From: Saccharina japonica | Taxonomy: Eukaryota > Sar > Phaeophyceae > Laminariales > Laminariaceae | NCBI GenBank assembly: GCA_008828725.1 | Contig: MEHQ01001590.1 | Coordinates: 62,001 to 126,000 of the forward strand | Length of the DNA: 64,000 nt | Direction: 5' to 3' | In this document: one piece after another, positions 1-11,290 of the stretch | Position numbering within the stretch: the stretch's first letter is position 1 | Layout: each line of letters begins with the position of its first letter | Position numbers and translations under genes: made by a program | The notes under the pieces: model-generated | The model's input: the letters and a program-made list of their open reading frames with translations, nothing else | Databases searched by the model: none | Told to the model about the DNA's origin: nothing

Positions 1-3000
1 CGTGTTGTTGACTTTCGATCAGTAAATACGAACGTGATGGTTATAATTCCTGCTATCGCACCGCTTTGAACTTGTTTAAGATGAACTGCTCATCTGTGCT
101 TATAGTTGCGTACTATGGTGGATTTCGTTATTTTTTGGAATACACATGATACGTAATGTATATTTTGCAAAGGTCGCGCAGTTCCCGACATAGACGTGAG
201 TGCACCTGATATCCGATGTTTCAAATCAAGGGCATTTCTCCGGGCGTATTTTCCACTGCGGCACGACTCTGGCACAACCCTCATTATTGTTATGATGTCA
301 TCTAACCATCTGAGGACTACGCGGGATATGTTTTGCGTGATATACCCATAACTGTGCTGGACGGCATATATGTGCGACGTATTAGCGTTTTGCTGCTGAG
401 ATGGCCCCGTCGACCCATCCCTGTATTGTCGAACTCTCCACTCTCACACCGCCTCCTTATAATACTTGCGGGACATTGATGGGTTCTCATTACGTTTGCT
501 GGCGTTAGCCTTTTCCATGTATCAGCTAAGTGTTCTTCGTGTGCCCCGACCACGGCACAGAGGCGAATATGGTCGACGACATTTATTACCTAACAAGTTG
601 GCGCATTGCGTTTTGCATGTTTTACGCCCTAATCACCTGTGCTTGTAGTTGGGGAAACCGTTGTACAGTAGGTTGTGTAATTTATCGTGGTATACTTCTT
701 ATGGTGTGGTTTCTTCGAAGGGTCGCGCGTTCACCGGTCAAGGTGCCGAAAGGATTGGGTCAAAACTAGTTTGTGAAGCCAGCCACCCCCCGCGTCACGC
801 GATCGACCGTCCAAGCGTTACGACGAACGCAGTCGACATATTCGACGGCTTGTGCTTGCCGTGATCGGTGGCCGGTACATTGTACGCCGTTTGTTTCCTC
901 CGCTTACATGGGATGTTCGACAAAAGTATCAAACAGCGGATAACCAAAGTTCGAACGACACCCAACGCAATTCGGCATCTCGGTTTCCTGTCAGCGAATC
1001 CAGCAAAACGCTTGTCAAATGCGTCAACCCTATATCCGTCGGCTTTGTCAAAGATCGAATCACATGTTTAAGTTGTGATTGGTGAGTCAACCACAAGCGT
1101 CCTGCACTGTGTTCCCGACACGTGTGTACGTGGACGTGCTGTATTGCTACTGGAAGTTATGCTTAGTGTACTCCAAATCGGAGTTCCTGCGTAAGCAATA
1201 TGCACTTGCTAGTCGTGTGTATTGCACAGCTTGAAGGGATTAGCTCGGAGGCCGCAATTTGCTTGCCTAGCGGTGGTGTACATACTATCATGAACCTGGG
1301 GTACGTTCGCGAGTTGATCAACCAGTTACATTGTGTTTACTCGATTGTCGGGTGCGTCTTTCATGGCAACCATTTACATCGTGCCCCCAATCACCGGCTT
1401 TTTTTGGTATGCCAGAATAGCGACAGCACCCTCTGCCTTGTCAGCAGCCAAGAATGATACCCGTACATAACTTGAAGCATATTTAGTAGGTGTGTCACTA
1501 TGGTAAAGCCTTTTCCGCAGTACCCGTGATTAGTGTAAATAACGGAAATGGACCAACTGTCCGTGTTATGAACCGTTTGGTTCGCGAAACTTGTTTATCT
1601 TCTTTTTCCCCCTAGTCTTGTAAATCGAATAATGTCTGAAATGTTTTTCGCCTGATATATGTTACGGTTTAAAAACAAACCAGTTATGTCAGAAGGCCTC
1701 CTTATCCTAATTCCAACCTCATTCATGTTCAAGTTTAGGTAAAATTAGAATCCCGATAACAACGGCCTAGCGTCTGTGGCTATATTCAATTTTTATTTGA
1801 GGTGGTTGTCGTACAATCTTTGAGATTTGTGTTATATCGACCAAACACGGTTATAGTGTTTGGTGACTACAAATATTCTCAGCCTTTCCAGCGTGTCGGA
1901 CGAATTGTGTACGATAAGCTAGGTTTAACTCGGTTCCTAGATTGATCAACATACGTAGAGTTGACTCCGCATCCCCGAGAGTTACGATCGAAGCACATAG
2001 TACGATGAAAAACGTGTGGTAGGCAATACAGTGTACAGCAATACGAACGCGGGTGTTTTATGTGTAGATAGAGCTGCGACGGTTCTACACGTGATAGTAT
2101 CGATTAGTTTGAATGTACGCCACAAGCTGGACTAGTCACGGCACCGGCGGGTGTGGCGCGAGGATCGGGATATCAATGACGTCATTGAACGCCGACGGTG
2201 ACCCGATGGCGGTACGTCGAAATATATTATGATTCAGTCTGGCCTCTGTGCTATACACCTACATCGTGTTCTCCTTGGAATGCCTGCTTTCGGCGGGCAC
2301 TGAAGAATTGTACATACCTAGGCTACATCCTTCACCGTTTGGGATGCTTCCTCGTTGGTGGCACACTCTTCATCAGCCCAGGATCTGCCTCACACACTGC
2401 GCCATGTATACCTGACATCTGGTCCTGGTATTAATAGAAAATGCGGCAGCTCGTTTTTGTGTTAGCGGGGGTGGTGTGTAAACAGAAGAGACTTCCGGCG
2501 CATTTTGATATGATACACTCCTTGTATGTAGACCTACGCAGAGGCGGGGCCAAGATGAATGCATATGACTCGGGACGAGGGCCCTTGACAATATACTGTA
2601 ATGCCTGACGCCTTCTATATCGACGCCGTGTGTGTTTCTCTCGGAACCAACAGGTCCTGTGGCTCCTGCTCCAACTCCTACAGGTGAGCTATGGCTCAAA
2701 TAAATATTGAGACCCAGCAAAACTGGGTAGAATACATTACACATCGATAAAATTGTGTGTCGAGTGAACTGCCTACGCGTAGTGCATAAAGGTTAAATGA
2801 AATGCCTAGAGCATGCGGGTTGAATGGAACCCTCTACTTCAGTTTCCATGTATAGCTTGAATATATACTTAGAACTCGTGCTGTCTTTCAACCAAATACA
2901 TTTCATGGAGAATCAGCCGACTCCCTCAAACCGTGACTTGAGGTAGTCACTACACGTGGTTTGGGTTGCATAAAACCATCGTCTATTACACGAGCACAAG

Positions 3001-3586
3001 TCATCAAGGGTTGCTAACTGGAATTAAGTGTGGGCTATATAGATACATGGATACCGGTGTTTACTCTAAGTCCTCACACCCACTGAAAACACCTCGATCC
3101 TGTCGGGACACAAAGTGTGTCTACATGGGATATTCGATATCCCAACGAAATGAATATATGCCTTTTACAGACGCACGGTTTATAACTCTATATTTTCCAA
3201 CTATTATTGGTTGCAAACGTATATGGGATAAGGCAAGCTGCGCCTTAACCTATACAATATAGTGAGTATGTCGTGTTGGATATCACGTCGACTTCAAGGT
3301 GAAGTGTAGATTCTCGATTCACCGGATGTCACGAGACGACGAAATATCAATGAAGAATATTCGTGAGACTGACACCATCAATCCCAGTACCAACCGTACG
3401 AACTTCGCGTCATATGGCGTGGCCCTACGCCTACTGCATAGTAGACGGAAACGCAGCCGTCGACCGCAATGTTGGTTGTGGGACAGTGTTGTCGGAACAG
3501 GTCCTGGCCCTCTATGACAGAGAAGTTTTGGCAATGCGCTTTTCAGTTGAACACCCGTCCGATATACCAAAAAAGTGTGATAATAA
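1..3586. other. Gene-free stretch
   Basis: No reading frame here has a convincing protein character on either strand; all open stretches are short and end at random stops. I see no tandem repeat, long homopolymer or transposon end. The only ordered feature is a 16-bp palindrome, listed separately. The right end must contain the unseen upstream part of the vWD-like gene if that gene has earlier exons, but I could not pick them out. Confidence 0.5.
2173..2188. promoter_or_regulatory. Perfect 16-bp palindrome with a TGACGTCA core
   Basis: The sequence TCAATGACGTCATTGA is its own reverse complement. Its core TGACGTCA is the classical binding site of CREB/ATF-type bZIP factors. No gene start is visible nearby, so a regulatory role is only a possibility and chance is a fair alternative in a window of this size. 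Confidence 0.25.
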
Positions 3587-4549
3587 TCGACCGCCCACCT
3601 TTCTCCCATTTTCCCGAATGCCTACAAATACAACGCAGTGTGCCCTCCTGGCAGCAGCGTGTGCGACGACCCGCACATGCAAGGGCTCCGCGGCCAGGCA
3701 ATTGATTGGTCTGGGGAAGATGGCGGCTGGTACTGCCTCATCACAGATGTCAACCGTAACATCCACGTCAACGTCCGGCTAACCGCGCCGCTTGCGACGG
3801 ATTTTCCCAACCGCCAGTTGATCACGGGCCTCAGCATAGTGTCCCACGGTCATTCTCTCACCATCGAGGTGACGAATCCTTACGATGTGAACACTCCCGG
3901 CTGCCCGCGCGAGGTTTCGTCCTGCCTCGCGAACGGCGGATTGCGCGCTATTGTAGACGGTGAAGAGGTAGAAAATCTCCTTCGCTTCTCCATGAAAAAA
4001 CGAGTGGCGAGTGACATCGATGTATCGGCGTCGAATCTACCTGTGGAGTGCCGGCAGTTCGGAGGGAGCAAGATATGGGCCCGCATGTACGACGAAATGC
4101 TGGTAGGCAGGCGCCAGTTAAGAGTTGACGAAACGTTCGAAGACTGGATCCTACGTTTCGATCATATGGCCGCTCACGACTGGTGCACGGAGTACATTGC
4201 GCATCACGACCTTGCCGATGTACATTCCAATCATGCTATCTTCAAGATAGATACTTCTAGTATGACAGTGCGACTCAATGTAGGAACAAACTTCCAAGGC
4301 AACGGAGAGCTTGACTGGGATGGGCGTGTCCTACCTGACTTGGAGTTCTGGCAGATGGACGTGGGCGTGGACGGGCTGTCTCTAGAGAGCGAGTCGCTGT
4401 CAGGAATTCTGGGTGAAACGGCCCGCCCAGCCCTAGACAAGGACGGCAACGCTGTGATGAAAGGGTATGAAGCATTCCGCGGGAGCGTCGAGGACTACCG
4501 GGTGTCGGACTCCCAGGGCACTGACTTCGCCTTTCTAGCCAACCACTAA
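3587..4549 (+). CDS. von Willebrand factor D-like extracellular domain protein (3' exon)
   Basis: The frame is open from 3587 to the TAA at 4547-4549, about 320 codons. Near its start it reads VCDDPHMQGLRGQ, then IDWSGEDGGWYCLITD. The DPH-x2-GLRGQ pattern followed by a G-E-D-G-G-W-Y block is the signature start of vWD-type domains, which are found in secreted or surface proteins. Cysteines recur through the first half. The last part is acidic and ends YRVSDSQGTDFAFLANH. No ATG fits the start; a pyrimidine-rich tract at about 3599-3615 and an AG at 3637-3638 suggest a splice acceptor, so this is probably the terminal exon of a longer gene whose signal peptide lies upstream. AATAAA overlaps the stop. 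Codon use is more GC-rich than the flanks. The exact family is uncertain; the partner and the function are unknown. Confidence 0.65.
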   Translation, partial: STAHLSPIFPNAYKYNAVCPPGSSVCDDPHMQGLRGQAIDWSGEDGGWYCLITDVNRNIHVNVRLTAPLATDFPNRQLITGLSIVSHGHSLTIEVTNPYDVNTPGCPREVSSCLANGGLRAIVDGEEVENLLRFSMKKRVASDIDVSASNLPVECRQFGGSKIWARMYDEMLVGRRQLRVDETFEDWILRFDHMAAHDWCTEYIAHHDLADVHSNHAIFKIDTSSMTVRLNVGTNFQGNGELDWDGRVLPDLEFWQMDVGVDGLSLESESLSGILGETARPALDKDGNAVMKGYEAFRGSVEDYRVSDSQGTDFAFLANH

Positions 4550-4553
4550 TAAA
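4548..4553 (+). terminator. AATAAA polyadenylation signal overlapping the stop
   Basis: AATAAA starts one base after the first base of the TAA stop of the vWD-like gene. It fits a compact 3' end, but AATAAA is a weak motif in AT-rich DNA. Confidence 0.35.
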
Positions 4554-7370
4554 GCTTCTGATATTCTATACCAACACGATGAAAATAAAAATGATATGCA
4601 GATCAGCGATCATATATGCTTCATAAACCTCAATGGCGTACCTAAGAAAAGAATACATTATGCCAACAGTTAATCATGCCATAGGTATCCTCGGAATGGT
4701 GTTGCGTTATGTGGCCTGCTTCTAACATACTAGGTTGGACTGGGGGTAGGTGGTGAGCTCCGGTTCCCTAGAGCTGGAGGAGGTAAGAGTTTGTATCAAA
4801 TGCTTTGGTCATAGTTTCGAAATGATTCGTGCATCCACCACCTCACCCCTCGTCGTGAAGCCCCATACTCGGGGCTTCGTGTATGAGCACTATATTGTGT
4901 AACATGTTGACTCCATATATATGGCCGTTTCAGGTTGATGCCAAAAGTCTACTTTCAACGTATAATGCTGGGTTGGTTATTGGCTTGGGGCGCAGCCTCA
5001 CCGGCATGGCAGGTCAATGATATATTCTTGCATGATAACGTACGTGTGGTGGTTGGACGAGAAAGGCCGATTGGTCGTGAGTTTAGCACCGCGCTACCAT
5101 CACCGCCATGAAGTTGTTACGTCATCGTCGAGTGAGACTAGAGTTGAATATAGGCTCGTGCATCGTCCTAGGGGACCGGTTGCACTTGCGATCACGAGCA
5201 TCGTATGTTTCCGCGACAAACATTCCCTGTCGAAATGTTCTTGCAAGTTTAGGTTGGAGGGGGCTGGTGGAAAAGGCATTCGCATCGTTTTACATTCGAG
5301 CTAGGGCCCATCGTGTTTGGTTGGAACAATGGAACTTGCGTTGCCTATGTATCTTCGTCATCGGTACATCACCATTACGGCAACCCGTACATACTAGGCC
5401 ATGAAACGTGAATCTATTTTGCCTTCGGAAACTTGATTTTGGGCCAAATATTTCCCTATTCGTTTACGAAGGAACGGTGTTTCAGCTGGACTCGTTCTTG
5501 TTCACACGGACAGGCACGGGGATATAAACAACATCTAGGTAGGTCCGACACACAACCAAAGACGTTACCTTCCCACCGAGTCTACAGTACGTATCGCCGA
5601 AAACATAAAGTTATTTGGTTCAAGGGATACTTCATGCTGTTGACGTTCTCGACTAAGGACTGGGGATTTGGCCCATATCCATGAAAACTACCATGGCGCC
5701 TACAGCCGTTCGGTGTACGTTTCGCCAATCTATTACACCATATCGGTTGTCTATTGATTGAGGTTAAACGTTTTGTTTTTGGATTCGATTCGATCGATCT
5801 CAGGGGAAAAAATATGATACTTTGCTTTGTGGTTTTCAGGTTGGCAACATGGACGATATATACCTCGTTTAATATATAGTCCCTGCTATTCTGTAAATTG
5901 TATTCGATTTTTGGTTCAGGCCTTTGGTGTCTGGTATTTTAGATTTGGTATTCGACATTTAGATGTTTCTCATTTCTGATTAAAGGGTTTGGTATTTGGA
6001 ATATGGAATATCTGCATGTGATTTTCACATCCTGAACTAACATTTTTGGAAATTGGACTGTGGAATCGCATGGGGTTGGCGTTTGTGAATCGGAAAGAGT
6101 ATATAAATCGTTGGCCACTTTTCTTTTAGTTATATTTAGCATGTAGGCGGTTTGTTATTGGTTTGTTTGCATTGCCGTGGTGGTCAATGAAAAGTAGTCC
6201 AGGCTGAGCTGATTTCTTGACAGTCGTACTGGACTAGGGGTAACCCGACTTTGCACCGAGAAGGGGCCTACTCCACATATTTGCTTGTATCACGAGCTGC
6301 TATGTAGATTGGCACTACTGCATTGCAATGGAGCTATCGGCTGGACCTGCCTCCCTCCGTAGGTTGAACAGTAAGCATTCGGATACCTCCGCACTATCCC
6401 GGGATGGCAGGATGAAAGGCCGCGGCTCTCCCACTGCATAAATTGATACCTGGGTTACACAAAACGTCTACGTCGACTTAATGCCCACTCGGGCTGCCTT
6501 CAACAATCCGCATGATCTACCTCACCCAGTGCACGATGCGACCTCTCGACCCCTACCAGTGTGGCAGGTACTTCCGATCGAAAAGATATTACCTGAACCG
6601 TGATGAAATTGTTTTCCGCGCATGCGATTTCACCAGAACTCGTGTACGAAGGGCAGTATGTTGACCGTGGTAACAACAAGGGTAGTCACGTATTTCTGTT
6701 TCTTACGGGAGGTAGGAAATACGAAACGGAGACATATCATAACTGTGACTCCCGTCGACACCAGGGTCGTCACGGGGCTTGCGTCTTTCACTTTGGAGAT
6801 TATAAACGATCGATGATGAATCGCGTTAACGTTTGAATCAAAATATCAACCGATGGGACAAACCAACGGCTAGCCGCCAAAGTTTCATGCTTTACAATAT
6901 AGGCATACGTACCGGTATTGTCGTTTGAGTGTTCGCCTTGTTTTCCTCGCTTCCTTGCAGCAAATACTAGGAGAAAAGAGAGAGATTTATTGCTGGCCAC
7001 TGACACCGTATGTACTATCAATGGCATAAGATATTTACTGTTCGAATAGGTATGGTAGTAAATTCGTCAATCGGTTTTAGCCTTAGTACGGGAAAGGACA
7101 GCGGTATATTATGATACGAAAACCCACCAAATACTTTTCGGGAGAAGAGCTCTTCGCCACTCTCCGGCCGATGGAGGTTGAAGCGTGTTCATTCCTTCCA
7201 CTGTTGTCAGGTTTGGTTTGTTCCCCTGCTTCGAGTACCTGATATAACACCTGGTACCGGTTACCGGATTACACAAAGTAGGCTTTGATCGATGTTTTGG
7301 AAAGCTTTTCGTTTAATTTATGTTTCGGCTGTCAGTGCCATCTTGTGTTGTTTTTGCTGGTGACCGGTGA
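4554..7370. other. Gene-free stretch with one short hairpin
   Basis: I see no supportable coding region on either strand. At 4857-4878 GAAGCCCC and GGGGCTTC form an 8-bp perfect stem around a 6-base loop. Between 5870 and 6130 the sequence becomes rich in degenerate TTTGG/TATTTGG words, but no clear unit repeats. Confidence 0.5.
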
Positions 7371-7580
7371 GAGAATACTTTCTATGTAACGAAAAAGAGA
7401 CAGGAACAGGATTCAGCGGCCGCGTTGATGCTAGACGCGCGACGCGCACGGCGCCAGCGTAATCTGGAAGAGGTTGAAATGCACGCGGACGATGTGACGG
7501 TAACATACGACCTTGTTGGGGAGGGTGGGGTTGGAAAAGTGTACGTGGCCGACCCTGACGGTCTGAACGCTGAAGTCAAA
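7371..7580 (+). CDS. Protein kinase N-terminal lobe exon, orphan fragment
   Basis: The open frame reads LEEVEMHADDVTVTYDLVGE and continues GGVGKVYVADPDGLNAEVK. This matches subdomain I of the eukaryotic protein kinase fold (glycine-rich loop G-E-G-G-V-G-K-V) followed by the subdomain II A-x-V/I-K strand, where the lysine would bind ATP phosphates. The exon stops at AAA|GTGAGT, a good splice donor at 7581, and the frame closes at TGA soon after. An in-frame TGA lies just before 7371, so the exon begins after that point, at an acceptor I could not fix. I found no HRD or DFG exon in the following 3 kb, where a copia remnant lies instead. It may be a captured or truncated gene piece, or the first lobe of a gene with a long intron. 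A coincidental glycine loop cannot be fully excluded. Confidence 0.45.
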
Positions 7581-7873
7581 GTGAGTCATTGACGTTCTTC
7601 GAACACAGCCAAACACAGGGTACAATGCATTTGCACGGCACTGGAAAACAAGATAGTTCCTCTCGCGGGACGAAGTAAATATCAAGAAAGTTTGCTCGCT
7701 ATATACACGGCTAATCCGTCCGTTCTCGTACTTTTTACGTAGTGTCAGTCCGTCTTCCGTTCGTTTATTTTGCCATATATTCCGTTAAGGTTTCACTGTG
7801 GGATTGTGCTGTAGTACAAGGACGTCGTAAGGAACACCTCTTGAATCCCTATTCTTGTACGCCCACCATTGAC

Positions 7874-8240
7874 CTAAGTATCAGGTTGTTCAGGTAAAAC
7901 ACAAGTTTGGGAGTTTCCGAGTACGGCTGCACCAGTGATGCCTACGTTCTTAACCTTAAGATCGTTCCAATCAAGCTCTGCAAGTGGTTGAGCTGTCGCA
8001 GCACCAAGGGGGGTAAACAAACGGATCGTGCACACAGTATCATACTTACCATCCATTAGCCTAACATCCGTGAGTACGCTCATGTCGAGCGCGTGCACGC
8101 CAGGGGCAACAATACGTGGTTTAAACTTTGCCACTTCATACTCTACTCCGGGGTGCCACATCAGTCGTTCTACACCTGATTCACGTGGAAGCCGGGGTGG
8201 GGGGGGGGTGAGACTGCAGGCACTACACCGATAACTGTGG
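7874..8240 (-). CDS. Unassigned exon-like reading frame
   Basis: On the minus strand the frame reads ESGVERLMWHPGVEYEVAKF, then alternating hydrophobic and polar residues typical of beta strands, and ends LGNSQTCVLPEQPDT before a stop. Its composition is protein-like, unlike the other frames here. A GGTAAGTA donor-like site lies inside the frame, so splicing could end the exon earlier. It sits downstream, in the minus sense, of the copia-like remnant and a tandem repeat, so it could belong to that element or to a host gene. I do not recognise the family. Confidence 0.3.
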
Positions 8241-8600
8241 CCTGATAACTCGAGCCGTGAGGTACTAGGCGTGCGGCAAAAAAATAATTCGCAGTCACTA
8301 CCCCGTATACGCTGTGGTGGGAACAGGGTGGGATCCCGGCCGCTTCGCCATGTGTGATTCAAGATCGCGCTGGAAACTCGCACCGTGAGGTACTACGCTG
8401 TTACTGGCGGGCGGGCGGGAAACCCGCATCCGCAGTCATTTCCCCTGCTACACTGTGGTAGGAAATGGGGTAGACTAAACCGCACGCTGGCGGCTCGAAC
8501 CGTACGATACTACGATGTTACATACGGGCGCAAACTCATCATTCGCAGTCACGACCCTTGTTACACTGTGGTAGGAACGGGGTGGCATTCATCAAACTGG
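8220..8600. repeat. Three degenerate tandem units of about 120 bp
   Basis: Each unit contains an ACCGTRMGRTACTAC-like word, then a TTCGCAGTCAC/TCCGCAGTCAT word, then a TACACTGTGGTAGGAA-like word. Copies begin at about 8249, 8375 and 8490. They differ by point changes and small indels, so the array is old. It interrupts the minus-strand coding remnants on either side. Confidence 0.6.
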
Positions 8601-8613
8601 GAGCCTGCCTCAC

Positions 8614-9060
8614 GTTCGTCAATCGGTGGCAGGGTCGACGGGGGGCAAATGGAACACGAGGCAAGGCAGGCACAGCAGGAAGTGTAACAGTGGGGGTTGA
8701 TGTCATTCTGGTTGCATTCAGTGATGATCCAATCTCGTCACGGGGGAAGTTCAGGCGGTTGTCAAACAAGTGGACACCATCGTGGTCCTTAGTAATGATT
8801 TGCCGCGCTTGCGCCTGATAAAAAGGAAAAGCGTTGAACCCAATACTGTCCGTCGCGTACTCCCGTCAACTTTACATTTAAATCTGTTTTAGCAGGCATC
8901 TTGAGGTTGAGACTATCTACGCCTTTCACCCTGGTCCCCTTAACGTCACCAATCTTAACCCTTTCCTTAACAGGGAGAATATCTAACCACTAATAGAAGT
9001 TCCGAGCGTCGCTGGTAACGAGGTTTGTGGATCGTTTATCGGAAACCCAATGCGAACTAC
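8614..9060 (-). pseudogene. Copia-type aspartic protease region, broken
   Basis: The minus frame gives HWVSDKRSTNLVTSDARNFY, an in-frame TAG at about 8990, then WLDILPVKERVKIGDVKG and KTDLNVKLTGV. Shifting one base in a T-run near 8825 restores YQAQARQIITKDHDGVHLFD and PRDEIGSSLNATRM. In copia proteases the motif before V-T-x-D is W-x-x-D-S/T-G-A; here the place of D-S-G-A is taken by D-K-R-S, so the catalytic signature is gone even apart from the stop and the frameshift. The segment after the protease resembles the spacer that precedes the integrase in such polyproteins. It lies directly downstream of the QYQP linker. Confidence 0.5.
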
Positions 9061-9259
9061 CTGGTGGCCGTCTGATACACTCTCCAACAGTGTAACAACC
9101 ATCCTGACTTGCAAGCGCCACAACACTCACTACTACTATATCAACACCCAAATCCGACTCGCTTTGTGACATCCAACATGCCATCTGTAGATACAGAGCG
9201 CTCAAAGGAGCTGTGCATACTCTGAGAGAAGGCGCAGAGGTAGAGGGCGGAACATGGCT

Positions 9260-9560
9260 GAGATGATGCTGTAGGTGCTGGGGCGGCGACGGCTGCTGAT
9301 ACTGTGGCGCTGGCGATGGCTGGTACTGTCTTGCAGAAGGCGGCTGGATCCGCTGCACAGGCGGTGGCTGGTACTGCTGTGCAGACGGTGCATGGTACTG
9401 TTGCACGATGCGGCGATTGGTACTGCAGTGCAGGCGACGATTGATACTGGTGCGGAGGTGCCGGCTGGTACTGCTGCACTGGCTGCGGCTGGTACTGGCG
9501 CAGAGTCGGCGGCTGGTACTGTAGCGGTTGATCCTTCTCGTAGTAGAATTACTCCCGTGG
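9260..9560 (-). repeat. QYQP-repeat linker region
   Basis: The minus strand encodes many short repeats of the form QYQP-P/A-P, for example QYQPPTLRQYQPQP and, after a frame change near 9405, QQYQPPPVQRIQPPSARQYQ. The two halves use different frames but the same repeat, so one indel has split a single tract. Such Gln/Tyr/Pro-rich low-complexity tracts are common in gag linkers. Confidence 0.55.
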
Positions 9561-9838
9561 TCGTCGTCGTAGTAGCTGCCACTCGGGACAGCGGCGGCCG
9601 CGGAGGCAGCGTCAGGACCATAAGCACTCGGATCCTCACCATAGGCGGCGATAGCGACGGCAGCGGCGGCGACGACGGTGACGGCGGTGGTGTCGGCAAT
9701 ATTTACTTCACCGTACGTGTGCGGCCACGGCTGCTGTCAACCAGCTGCAAAAAAAGAAGGAAAAGAAAAAAAAAAAAGGAAAAAACCCCCAGGAAAAGAA
9801 GAAAAGATACAGGGGGGGAAGGGCAACCTCCCCCCCTA

Positions 9839-9983
9839 CCCCCAACTGCTGGCGCACGACCACACCCATACCATACCCTGCCCCCCCTACCCCTACGTAC
9901 TTGCCTCGATACCCCAACTGCTGGCGCACGACCACACCTAAACCATACCCTGCCCCCCTTGACCCCACGTACTTGCCTCGATG
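9839..9983. repeat. Two tandem copies of a 72-bp unit
   Basis: The unit beginning CCCCAACTGCTGGCGCACGA and ending TACTTGCCTCGAT occurs at about 9839 and again at about 9911, nearly identical. It lies next to a purine-rich AAAAGAAGGAAAAG tract (9750-9810). Confidence 0.75.
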
Positions 9984-10399
9984 GCCCCTCGGCTATGATT
10001 CTCCGCTCCAACCACCACCACCGCGATCGGGGGGGTGCGACGGTCGCTGCTTCCGCTGCGACGACTGTTGCAGCTGCCGGTACAGCTCCTGTTACTGCGG
10101 CTGCTGCTGGTACGGCTGCTGCTACTGTTGCCACTGATGATGATGCTGCTGGTATGGCTGTTGCTGCTGCTGCTGCTACTGATGCCTCTGGTTTCCATCC
10201 CCATATAATTGTTCCTGCGGTTCCTTGCGCGTCCGACACGGTGATCTCGCCAGCCACGTTGAGCACTTCCATCGCCTGGACCTCCCTCGGCAGCGACGAG
10301 TGTGTGCCCCATCCTCCCGTGCCTCTGCTCCTTATCCCTTGATATCTTCATCTCCCCGGAAGCACAGAGCACCACATCTTTAAGGGCTCGATACGACAA

Positions 10400-10866
10400 C
10401 TCTAAATTGGCGAGAAAACTGTTTTGTTTTTGATCCCAAAAGCAGAGGAAAGGATGCGCGCCTAAACGTTAGTCAGCGTCGACATCACGGAAAACCATTA
10501 CATGGTTACTACGCCTGCTCACGAGCACACAACATATCCAAAAATACTCGTTAGAGTTTTCCCGTCCCTGTTCCTGAGGTTGTACCACCACTGAGTAACT
10601 CTGGGCTTTTTTGCTTCTTTATGAGGTGCGCACAGCTTCTTAAAATCAGACCACCCCTCACTAGGGTTACGTGTCGCTGTTACTAGTTATTCAAGTGATT
10701 TTGGTGAGATGGAATGCATCAGTATACTCCAAGCCGTGGACGCCTGATTCACCTTTTCCTTACAATACTTCGCTATCAACGCCGTTTGGCTCGAATCCTT
10801 CATTCCTACCTTGATTGGTATTTTACTCTCCATCGCCTCTTGGCAGCCCCTCTGCCGACAACGCCA
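10400..10866. other. Gene-free stretch
   Basis: No coding frame or repeat is evident. It separates the copia-like remnant from the next minus-strand reading frame. Confidence 0.4.
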
Positions 10867-11235
10867 TCACCCTCTGCTGGGTGTCCTCTCCCAGCTCAAA
10901 TCAACCAACCTACGCCGGGCCCTAGGACCGCTATGACTAGTAAATGTACGTAACGCGCCTGCCTGTAAGGTAGACACCGCCTGTTGCTGTTGCTGGAGTA
11001 CCCCTCGGGATGCATGCCTCGGTATTACTAACATTGGGTCGGTGGTTGTGGTGTTCTCGTCGCTCGTAGGCTTCTTGTCCTGGGCTTGCGTATTCCTTTG
11101 TCTTCGTGCTTCCTCTAGTGCACTCGTGGTGATTGCGTCCTCCTTGGGTGCTTTCGGCGACTGGTTTACTTGGTTTTCGATACCTTGTTGCATGTGTTGC
11201 TGCTCCTTGATGTTGAGCGCGGAGAAGTATGACAA
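10867..11235 (-). CDS. Hypothetical glutamine/threonine-rich protein
   Basis: A minus-strand frame starts MSYFSALNIKEQQHMQQGIE and continues with a charged stretch (ALEEARRQRNTQAQDKK), a TTTT run and QQQQQ. It is 122 codons, largely disordered in character. It lies upstream, in the minus sense, of the copia-like remnant, so it may be part of that element's gag or of a host gene. No domain is recognised. Confidence 0.3.
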   Translation of the reverse strand: MSYFSALNIKEQQHMQQGIENQVNQSPKAPKEDAITTSALEEARRQRNTQAQDKKPTSDENTTTTDPMLVIPRHASRGVLQQQQQAVSTLQAGALRTFTSHSGPRARRRLVDLSWERTPSRG

Positions 11236-11290
11236 TCCATGGTGCTGCGCCCTGTGGCTGAGCTACCGTGACTATGTGTCAAGACGCTAG

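Larger units (their letters stand above)
8539..10399 (-). mobile_element. Decayed Ty1/copia-like retroelement remnant (gag linker and protease region)
   Basis: Reading leftward on the minus strand, fragments in order are an alanine-rich stretch (10272-9980), a tyrosine/aspartate-rich stretch (about 9640-9550), a QYQP-repeat linker (9560-9260) and a protease-like region (9060-8540). The order and style match the gag-to-protease part of a copia-type polyprotein. Frames change several times and in-frame stops occur, so the copy is dead. I found no integrase or reverse transcriptase of this element to the left, and no terminal repeats. Assignment to copia rests on the protease-flank wording and is an inference. 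Confidence 0.45.

Noticed and set aside
9275..10342. 355-codon plus-strand open frame rich in Ala, Arg and Gly
   Set aside because: Its sense changes with each low-complexity tract, while the minus strand has recurring QYQP units and a protease-like block, so the plus frame is treated as a shadow.
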